From Glandiceps talaboti (taxonomy: Eukaryota > Hemichordata > Enteropneusta > Spengelidae): DNA of 64,000 nt. This document shows, in pieces, positions 50,534 to 61,657 of the stretch (position 1 is the first letter of the stretch; every line of letters starts with the position of its first letter). Under the pieces are notes generated by a model, which saw only the letters and a list, made by a program, of their open reading frames with translations, made no database searches and had not been told where the DNA came from. The translations under genes were made by a program, and so were the position numbers. The stretch is taken from assembly GCF_964340395.1 (NCBI RefSeq), contig NC_135556.1, positions 24,185,223-24,249,222 of the forward strand, written 5' to 3'.

Positions 50534-51718
50534 GGTTTTTTGGTTCTGAAAAAAGACTGAAACTTTCTTATGTATTGTAAGCTTATAAGGTAATTTATTT
50601 TTGTACACTGTATAAAAAATTACACCATTTGACAAAACACTGGTGATATTTCAATTGTTATATTTCAAAGGAAGACATTATAATGCATGTCACAAGATGA
50701 AAAAAATTACAACTTCATATAGGAACATTGTCGGATACGTTACTGCAAAGTACAAAGTATACATCTTCCCGTGTACATGTGTGTTGGCTCTACACCGATG
50801 ATTTAGGGGCACCATATCTTGACGTTGTAAACTGAGTATTGCCTTTCCTCTATCGCTGAAAGAAACATGGCGTAAAACTGCACAAAACATAATCCCTGAT
50901 ATGGTTTATCATTTAAAACAATGTCCAAAAACTGTGGATGTACTTGTAAATCTTGTGTGTTTAGCTCGTGATATTGAAGTAGAAAGGTGTTTTTTTAAAC
51001 CATAATATTATACTTTTGAGTACTAACTACATGGTACTATCATCATATCAAATGTAAACAATTTTTACATCTCTTAAATCTGTGATAATACAGCTGTCGT
51101 CAAAATTAGGTTATTATTATTGGCTAACGACAAATACAACTTTTAATTTATAATACTGATTTACTGCTATTAAAATGCTACTCGTGACAAATTCAATTCT
51201 CAGACAGAAACGTGTCAGTAAAACTTTAGCTGCCATTTAATATACAAACACCATACTCTGGTTCTTCAATTTCAAAAAACAACTGAAAATTAACGATTTT
51301 TACACCATTTCAATGTAGTCTTTCTGACTTCTTCACCATTAGCATACTCTTCATACATGATTCTAAACCCTCAAAAAGACCATTTGTCGATCATCTTAAA
51401 TATTTTTATATTAAATTTACAGCTGTCTTGACAACAGTTGATTCTAACCATAGACACCAAGGTGGCGGGTCTATGTTTTAATTCACATTAACCTAAGGCA
51501 CCAACATGTTTCAAAATCTATTTCTACTTGGAAGAAAACACAATCGAATTGGAAACTGGGGGGAAACTCAACTCAACGTTTCAAAAATTCTGACTAGCTT
51601 TTGTACTGTTAACAGAGCATCGTCAGGTCAGCAAATGTAAGAACAGCAGTAAGAAATGTAAAGGAAAGGTCAGGGTGTACAACAACAAAAGGCATACTTT
51701 ATTTTGTATGGTGAACCC

Positions 51719-52306
51719 GCAATAATGCACTATCAACATTAGCCAGCAATAATGCACTATCAACGTTAGCCAGCAATAATGCACTATCAACATTAGCCAG
51801 CAATAATACACTATCAACGTTAGCCAGCAATAATGCACTATCAACGTTAGCCAGCAATAATGCACTATCAACATTAGCCAGCAATAGTGCACTATCAACG
51901 TTAGCCAGCAATAGTGCACTATCAACGTTAGCCAGCAATAGTGCACTATCAACGTTAGCCAGCAATAGTGCACTATCAATGTTAGCCAGCAATAATGCAC
52001 TATCAACCTTAGCCAGCAATAGTGCACTATCAACGTTAGCCAGCAATAGTGCACTATCAACGTTAGCCAGCAATAGTGCACTATCAACGTTAGCCAGCAA
52101 TAATGCACTATCAACGTTAGCCAGCAATAATGCACTATCAACGTTAGCCAGCAATAATGCACTATCAACATTAGCCAGCAATAATGCACTATCAACGTTA
52201 GCCAGCAATAATGCACTATCAACGTTAGCCAGCAATAATGCACTATCAACGTTAGCCAGCAATAATGCACTATCAACGTTAGCCAGCAATAATGCACTAT
52301 CAACAT
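51719..52306. repeat. 27-bp satellite, about 22 copies
   Basis: Unit is caacgttagccagcaata plus atgcactat, nearly invariant. Copies differ mainly at two sites (cgtt/catt, aataatg/aatagtg), and the aatagtg variants form two blocks in the middle. Because 27 is a multiple of three and the unit lacks stops in several frames, long open frames appear on both strands with a nine-residue period (for example LANVDSALL). I see no start context, splice sites or homologue that would make any of them a gene. Confidence 0.95.
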
Positions 52307-53061
52307 AGCTCTAAGTCCTCTTTTAAAATGGCATAAGCTGGGTTCATAAACCTTTCACTTACATGAAAATACTTGCATGAAATCTTGATTTAAAATATAT
52401 TATAGTGTATCAATGTCAATGCATGCCTTCTATGACATTACAATTGCATTTTTGCATTGTTAGAACAGTTTATTACATAGAATGGATCCCTTGGCATTAT
52501 TTGGTACGTATAAAAAATCATGTCATTAGTTGGTATATATGTTACCAGGTTTGAGTTTAGTTAATTGCCAACGATAGTTACGTTTGCTTCAGTAATTAGA
52601 ATACTACGAATTAATTTTAAATATGCAGCATAAATCTCAGTGTCCCTGTAAAGTCATATATTTCACTTGATTCTGAACCTACAATAACCCGTAAGTATAT
52701 TTAATCAATTGATAAGTCAAGTGGAATTAAATATTTTGACAAAACAAAATATATACATCTTTTTGAAAAAATGTACTCGTATGCATAGTATTCGTGTAGA
52801 AGATTCGACGTACAAAAAATCACCGTCGTCTCTTTGATTGCTGTTATAAAATATTCCATTTATAAATATTGATGAAATAAAACATGATCATAGATATGTA
52901 ATTATTTTGTTAATTCTTGATATGAATAAATCCAAAATAGATCTGCTTTTCATCATCATGATAATGCACATGTTATTGGCGATATAAAACATATAAAATT
53001 ACTATTTTTACCCTGACTGAGAAAGACTTGATAACAAATAGAAAAGAAATACAAAGTATCT

Positions 53062-53187
53062 TTATTCAGCATTGATGGAAGACGAATTGTGATTATTTTC
53101 TGTGTCTTTAAACAATGGCGTCCTTTCATCCACTCCATTTTCTTTGTTATCTTTGTAGTCACGTGATGATTGTGATAGACCACGTGT
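53062..53187 (-). CDS. SCARB2: SCARB2 last exon: cytosolic tail with acidic dileucine-type sorting signal
   Basis: Starts after acceptor ttttcctacag and encodes 41 residues, beginning TRGLSQSSRDYKDNKENGVD and containing ERTPLF, then stops with TAA. The acidic residues before PL and the hydrophobic pair (LF instead of LI) match an AP-complex [DE]xxxL[LI]-type signal with a conservative change at the last position. The tail extends 16 residues beyond the signal; vertebrate LIMP-2 ends within a few residues of it. AATAAA overlaps the stop codon (53060-53065). Confidence 0.88.
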   Translation of the reverse strand, partial: TRGLSQSSRDYKDNKENGVDERTPLFKDTENNHNSSSINAE

Positions 53188-55351
53188 CTGTAGGAAAATA
53201 GACATTATATTTAGTGAGTAAACAGTGCGAAAAGATCCGGATATAGGTTGAGGTGTAAAGCAAATGGCTATTGGGCTATCGCGATTTCATCGACTCGGAG
53301 GACTGTGACCAAATATGGCACTCACGTTCAGCACGATTATGACCATATTTAGAAATAAGTAGAGCTGTGACCAAATTTGGTTCTCATGTTCTGTACTATT
53401 ATGACCATATAAAGCAATATTAGTACAGCTGTAACCAAATTTGGTACTCACGTTCTGTATGATTGTGACCATATACAGCAATATTGGTAGTCTTGCTGCT
53501 AGACGTTCGGGCTTTCTTTCGATACTATAAGCGAAAGAAGTTCGCAGTGAGGGCTGCTTGGATGTTCCATCCTCGATAGCGATGTTCGTGTGTTGTATTG
53601 CATCGGAAGAACATCCGAGGTCTAGCAGACAGACTACAATATTGGTAGAGCTGACCAAGTATGGTACTCGCGTTCAGTAACATTATGACCATATATAGCA
53701 ATATTGGTAGATCCGTGACCAAATATGGTACTCACGTTCTTTACAATTACGACCATATATGGCCATATGTGTAGAGATGTGAGTTTGTGACCAAATATGG
53801 TAAAATGTAAGCCTTCGAATCATCTCAAGAACAGCTTGTGACTAAAATGATACATAAACAATAAATTATCACCATATATTATATTTACCCGTGATCTTCT
53901 TGCTTTGACTCCCCTCCTCATAAGAAAGATGACAACCACGAGAAGAATGAATCCACCAATACCAAGTATCACCCACTGTACTATTTCACTTATCTCTAAC
54001 GGTACTTCAACTGCAGACTTGAATTTTGCCGCGTCCTCATCACCAATCATGTAAGACTGTTAAGAAAAAATGGTATCACCATGGTAATTTCAAGGATTCG
54101 AGGCACAGTCACCTGTGGGCTAAGATTACAAATCTGAACACTCGTGTCACCAAAATTTAGTATTGTATTTATGCTATGATTACTCCACTTTCTCGACGTA
54201 CGTATCGCTTTTACATATAATTTTAATCTTTACGGCCCGTATATGGGTTTTGCGGACTGAGGTTGTACTGTGGAAGGGCCCGACTTCACGAGGGCAAGGT
54301 CCGCAAAACCCATATCCAATTTTATCATATACCCCATGTCGTAGTACATCATTCGAATCACATAATTACGTAAATTGGCACTGAAACACTCGGTATATGA
54401 TAAGATACACTTACATCCGATATACAGCAATTACCAGATTTACATGAAATGCAAATGTTTTGTTGCAAGACTGTTAATAGCGTGTAATCACAGCCCACAA
54501 ATATTATTGAAATGAAAGTCGAAATGTGTGTTATTACCGGTATCTAAATACTTCCGAGACTCCACAATCAAACAAGACAAAATTCTTTAACATTATTAGT
54601 ATACCGTAAACATTCCAATTAGTGACATTGCTGTATGTATCTTCAGATTGTTGTGGTTCTACATAAATTGCACAATCATTTATTTTAATGACGATAATTA
54701 TGATGACGTCACAAACCTGATTCAGCCAGATCAATGGAAAAATCACTTCTTGTACTTTGGAAAGTTGCCTAGAAACAACAGGAATGAATTATGAAAGACA
54801 CTAATGCAAACTCATTATTAGGGTCACACAATTGACAGTCATGTTAAATTTCTAGCACGTATTATCTTATGAATTGCTGTTTTTACTTTGACTATGAGCA
54901 AAATGCCACCATTACGACGTTGCTATAAATGTGGTATAGTGTATATCACATGCGCATCACATGTACATTACATGTATATCACATGTACATTACATGTACA
55001 TTTACATGCATATAACGGATGGGTATACCTGTTATACATAACTTAGGCTTTAAACCCGGTGTCTAACATCCATTCATTTAGAGGTGGGTGAGATTTTGTG
55101 TAATTCAGAAGTGTAAACAATAACTTACCCGAAGAACTTATCAGGTATTACATGAATATTGAATTGCATCCGCTTTGCTGCTTTCAGTGTTACACCTGTA
55201 AGCTGAAGAAAGATAGGAAAAAAACCATGAATGATTGGTGAATAAAGTAAATGGAGAAGACGATGTCTGATTGGTGAATGAAGTAAACAAAACTAACACT
55301 ATATGTGATAGCACCAAAGGCGGACTGACAGCCAGACATTCTAATTAATTA

Positions 55352-55408
<57 letters not shown>

Positions 55409-58400
55409 CTGACTGACTGACTGACTGACTGACTGACTGACTGACCAACTGATTGACTGGCTAACCGTAACTGGCAAACAGACCTTGTGAATGTCGAGGA
55501 TTGTTTCGTGTTCTTCTTTCTGAGGATTCATGTTTGGTAAGATTACACTTGGGTCAGCATAGAGAAAATGTGGAAATGATAGCACTACTGGTGCCCCTGT
55601 GAAAAGACAGAATAGACCGTGTCAAGTTCAAAGTCATTGGTAGATTTTTTTAATCTTATTTTATGTATATTTTTTCATGTGTGAGTGTCTAGTTCGGGTA
55701 GTTATGTTTTCCGTTGTTTTCCATATGGTCTCTAGCTGTGTTATTGGTTTCTTCTCATCAGATGTACATCCATTACAGATTGGAAGAACAGTTTTATATT
55801 GTCTTTAAGTTGATGTCAGTTTCCGCATCCACTATTTCTTGCGAGACTTCACAATTTTCGCAACTTTATTATCTTTTTCTCGAATACGTAAAAAAAAAAG
55901 TTTAGGATCGGCGCGAAAAACTAGGTAGGGTCGGATAACCGGAACCAAACAATTGTTTTTATTAGGCCTTAAATTCTGAATGTTTATTTGTGGTCACCAT
56001 TCGGTTATGAAACCGAAGGTCGCGAAACAAAGTGATGTGCAACAATAACAATATTTCATAGGTGTGATATAGAATAAAAAATTCACCCAGCTCCTTCGGG
56101 TTTGTAAATCACTTTTGTCACAATAACTACTGCTTTCTAACCAAATTCACATACCATGCTGACAATTACTCATATTCAATAGACCTGATGGCAGACAGTG
56201 ATTGGCATCGGGGGTACAGAACCCTATGTTATCTGGGTTTTCTTCTGGACTGGCGAGAGTCTTTTTGGATATATGGAATCTGTTGCAATCGATTCCATGG
56301 ACGGACGTAGGTTGGTCAAATTCGGCATCCAGTGACCTGATAATAGATAATAGCGTATATATCACGTAAATGTGGAGGGCGATTTATTTCTCATTTCAGC
56401 AGTTGCTAACTGTACATACTATAATAAATTTGGTAAATCGTTAATAACCACTGAATTATTTGTTGACATATTTGACACAGCAATGTTTTATATCGACAGA
56501 TGATACGTTTTCAGGCACTTTATAGGTTTTACATATAAAGACCTTAAAGCTAACTACACAAGTGATACAACCTGTTGTGGTATTAATATTATGTAACCAT
56601 GGTAACCATTGAAAGTATAGTGACCAAGTACCACCATGCTACAGATAGCCATCCAATATTTTATATAAATTAGACATGATTGTAAAGAGACAAATGAAGG
56701 TGATTATTTTGAAAACATAATTTACCGGCAAACTACTGAATCATAGACATAGTGCGGGTCGTATTCATCCATAAATGGCGGGTTTAGTGATGCATCTGTA
56801 AAATAGAGAAAACACTTGGCATAATTATTCTGTAATTGAAAGTTTAAATGAAAACAGACTAAAACACTACACAGTCATCGTGTAGTAGCATTACAGACAT
56901 CGATGTCCTTAAGATGAAAAAGAACACAATGAAGTCAAATAGCTTTCGACAGCAACCTTGGAACTAATCGTGTCCAGCTTTAGGATAATTGTTATGAATC
57001 AGACAACGTTCTGTTCTTTTAGCAACAAACGCAACTTATCAAAGAATTTACCCAACAAGTGTCCTTACGTTTTATAGTCGACCCAACCCTACCCGTCTTC
57101 TATTCCAACGGCTGTGTGGTTATCCAATACCTGCATATTTCATTGACGTCATATTAACTTGTGCCATTTATCATATTTCCATATATCATTCATGTCATAC
57201 TAACTTGTGACATTTAGTATACCTGCATATTTCATTGACGTCATACTAACTTGTGCCATTTATCATATTTGCATATTTCATTGACGTCATACTAACCTGT
57301 GCCATTTATCATATTTGCATATTTCATTGACGTCATACTAACTTGTGCCATTTATCATATTTGCATATTTCATTGACGTCATACTAACCTGTGCCATTTA
57401 TCATATTTGCATATTTCATTCATGTCACACTAACTTGTGACATTTAGTATACCTGCATATTTCATTGACGTCATACTAACCTGTGCCATTTATCATATTT
57501 GCATATTGGGTTGTCCAATAGTTAAGGTCACTTTTGCCATTCCATCTATCAATAATGTTTAGTTTAGATATGTCGTCTACACCAGTAAATACACACATTG
57601 TTTGATAACTGGTGTTGTTTTTCTGTTTTAAGAAGATAACAAACAAAATCATTAATATTCATATGTATATAATATATTATGTAGTATCATTTTTGAATTT
57701 CCTCATAGCTTGATATAAAATACTAATCGATTTGTTCAAGTTCAAGTTCATATGTATTATGGGAATATCATGTCAAAGTTCACAATCAATGAACATTTTA
57801 CACAAGTACGTGATGAGACTTCAAATTGTCTTCATACTATAATTTTTAATGACGGTGACACATAGTAAGCCACTTCACTATAAAAATAGAAATACCACGT
57901 GAACAATACCATGTACACATAACGCATTAAAAGGTGTATAGTCTTGGTTACCCAGACTCGGCCACCCCTAGGCGGGTGTAGCCGCCAACGACGAGAGTCT
58001 GGATAACCGAGTCTACATTGTCGATTACCCAGCCTCTCTACCCCTAGGCGGATGTAGCCCCCAACGACAAGAGTCTGGGTAACCGAGCCTACATTGTGTA
58101 TAGTCTCGGTTACCCAGACTCTATACTCCTAGGCGGGTGCCAACGACGAGAGTTTGGGTAACCGAGTATACATTGTGTATTGTCTTGGTTACCCAGACTC
58201 TACACCCTTAGGCGGATGTAGCCCCCAACGACAAGAGTCTGGGTAACCGAGCCTACATTGTGTATAGTCTCGGTTACCCAGAGTCTGGGTAATCGTGACT
58301 ATATTGTTATCGTAGTTTCTCATACCACGTAAACGTAACGTAACGTACTCAATTCGTATTTAAGGCGCAATATACTCTGTGTCCCTTACACATAGCGTTT

Positions 58401-58921
58401 ACGATGCCACCTACGTTACGCAAATTATGTACATGTATACGAGATTTTAAAAAATAATAATAATTGAATGTGATTACAATGGAAACGACAGACAATTCTG
58501 TTTATGTAACTTGTAGTTTAGCAAATGTGTAAGGTATTCATACGCAATAAAATTTAATCGAATCGAATTCTGCAATTTGCTGTTACTCCTTTCATATTAC
58601 TTACTCCAACCAAGATCCCAAACTGAGGTGACTGCACCAAAAGAGTACCTGTTAGGTCATAAATTAATTTGAATATGGGGTCATCGTAACCAAATATTAA
58701 ATCTTTAACTGTAAACGTCTTGAAGAGCTGTGAATCATTCATAATAATGGCAAGGATATCACCAAGCCTCTCCACTATTGATGGCATTGATCGTAATAAA
58801 CTAGCAATTATCTGTAGAAAGATAGAAACAGAAATGAGTAAACTGGTAAGGACAGAACTGGTATGGTACTAAATAGTCAAGACGAGTAAAGATTAGTATA
58901 TGATGATGATGATGATGATGA

Positions 58922-58956
<35 letters not shown>

Positions 58957-61600
58957 TCAATAATGAGAGATGAGCAACTCTTAGGAACCATTTAGGATAT
59001 CATATTAACCGTATACAAATCTACGTTACTGTACAAGAATGTCTTACCACTAGTGGACCGTTGAGACCAGTAAATGTATCGTTCTCATGGCCAACCGACA
59101 TCTCTGGGATAAAGATATATGTTGATACTGGATCATAAGATACGGTACCATTATCATGGAATGTTATGTTGTGTTTTACTTGCTTTTGGCTGTAAGAAAG
59201 GAAACACTTGGAACAATAAATTAAACATAAATGAATAATTGTAAAATTGCATGAATTGATACCAGTGTTGATAAAGGAAATGGAAAAATGGATGTCAAAT
59301 TACTTCATAAAGAAAAATCCACACACTAGTCTAACGAAATAGTCAATTGAGGAGATATATAGATGTAAATTGCAAGACTTCAGCCGATCGTGATATTTGC
59401 TTCCTGAAGTAGGTGTCCACTAGATTTGTCACACACAAAAAAGAACAGTATTCTACGTTTTGCGCGATACATCTTTCTTTTAAAAAAAAAAAACTAACGC
59501 GTTACCTGTATGTATACGGCCCTTTCTCTACAAGGTATGGTTTTTCTGTGCCATCCAATACCTCTTGCTCATTCTTTAGATCAAATACCCAAACTTGTAG
59601 ATATACTTTAGCTGAGCTATTAGCAGCATGTGCCCATGCGTTGTACAGGAATGACGTAGGCGATAATGTCAGTTTCTACAGAGGAGATATATGACATAAG
59701 TGTAGTAAATAAATTTATTGTGTTTCTATTACATTTTATATTTCTAAAGTTCGATTTGTCTCAACCAAAATCTGGTCAAGACTCGATTCGGTTTGCTCTC
59801 CTTTCAAATAATTGAATCGGCTTTCAAATTATTTAAACATATTTCAATTTCGTCGGGTATGGTTTGTCGGATATGGTACTGTCATCTCTTTTTGGGGCGG
59901 AGGCCAATACCCGACGTCAGAACAAAGGAGGGAAGAGACAAACACGGTGAACTGTAAATAGAACAAATCGAACCTCCACTTGATACAATTATAATCAGAG
60001 ATTAAGTACATGTTGTATCAGGGTTCTAGATCACTAGATATTTTCGTCCATTTTTACCACTGTATAATGATTTTTCTTTTTTGTCATCAACAAACTGTAC
60101 TTTTGATGTCAGTAATAAACTGTGAATAGTGTCAAAGAAATAGTCATCGTACGGGTGATAAAATCATGTCTAGACCAAACGAAATTAACCGTGACAAGAC
60201 TATGAAAACACTTGAAATGCATAGTATAGTGCAATAACCACAGTAACTTGTGGACCCTGATTCACTTATAAGCACACTACTGAACACTCCTTAACCCAAA
60301 GTTAGTGGCAATACTAATTAATTATATTTATAATAAAAAATTCGCTCGACAGATTATTATATCAATCCATCAAACGAGTTTCTACGGTTTTCCTAAAATC
60401 AAAAGTTATGAATTTGTTCAACGGTATAATCACAACCCACTGTGGCACAAGCGACTGTGGTCATCATACATTGTTCAGGAGCACCACGAGCCAAATCGTT
60501 ATAATACGTCTGGCATTTCTACCACATTCACAGTTGTCGCAATATGTCTTTTTTACAATTTACATGCAGTCGTTACGAGCATGTCAGTGGTTGTTATGTA
60601 CCACAAGGACGAACCATTGTTTGACCTTTGACCTCATGCTCCAGGGCAGAACAGTGTATATCCATTACATCATCATATAGATCGAACATGCAAGATGAAG
60701 ATAACTTGATAATGTTGTAAACATGGTAAAACCGTAACAAATTCATCTTGGTTTATAGAATTTAACTCATTTCTAATATAGTCATGTGATTTATGTATAA
60801 TTATAAATAATGAACCTAGTGGTTTTTAATGATTACAATCCCGGGATTGCAATGCTTCAATATGTCTACTTCTGAATCAATAGGGGATATAGACGTCAAA
60901 GAACGTCGACCTTATTAAACTTTGTCCTCGTATGATAATGTCTATATCTTGTTTCACAACAGCATTGGCTTAGTGTAACGAAATACGTCAGTGTATTTGG
61001 TAATGATGGAAGACATAACTATTGTTCATTCAATAATTTAAAGCTAAAACTGCATCACGTAATGAAATTAATATCAGCTTGGCAGGAAGATAATCTCTAT
61101 GTATCCAGTAGAGTAACATGTAGCTACAGTCTACGGAGTGACGTGTCACTATGTCCGTTATCTGTGCAATTCATGTGATCCAGTCATTCTTAGCCACATA
61201 GTGGTCAAAGTTTGGGATCCCAGTGGCGTGTTTCGAAATGTGTTCTATCAAATATAATCATCATTCATGTTAGATTTTTAAAATAATTTTCTTCCTCCGT
61301 CAACTTTTACGTCGAGTTCATTCAGAAATAAAGTGTACCCCAGCCTACTCTCTCTGTAAGCGTGTATCTTATTGATTACGTTGTGACATTGTGCCTTGGG
61401 AACGCCTACTTACTAATACTAAATGGCATACTGTGTTACAAGTTTACTGTACAGATGAGATGCTATCAAACAAGTATACCAAACACATGTGTTATTCGGA
61501 GTTTGTCTTGCTTTATCAAGTTCACATGGCAGCGCGAGTTATTAAATCCATTGCACAGGTAGAATCTATCGACTTTAGGAATATGGACGACATAAAATGC

Positions 61601-61657
<57 letters not shown>

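Noticed and set aside
51623-52308. Open frames of 109-227 codons on both strands
   Set aside because: Produced by a 27-bp satellite whose unit is a multiple of three; no independent support for coding.
60305-60680. Two overlapping plus-strand frames of 90-108 codons in SCARB2 intron 1
   Set aside because: No homology, no splice sites, and they overlap each other in different frames.
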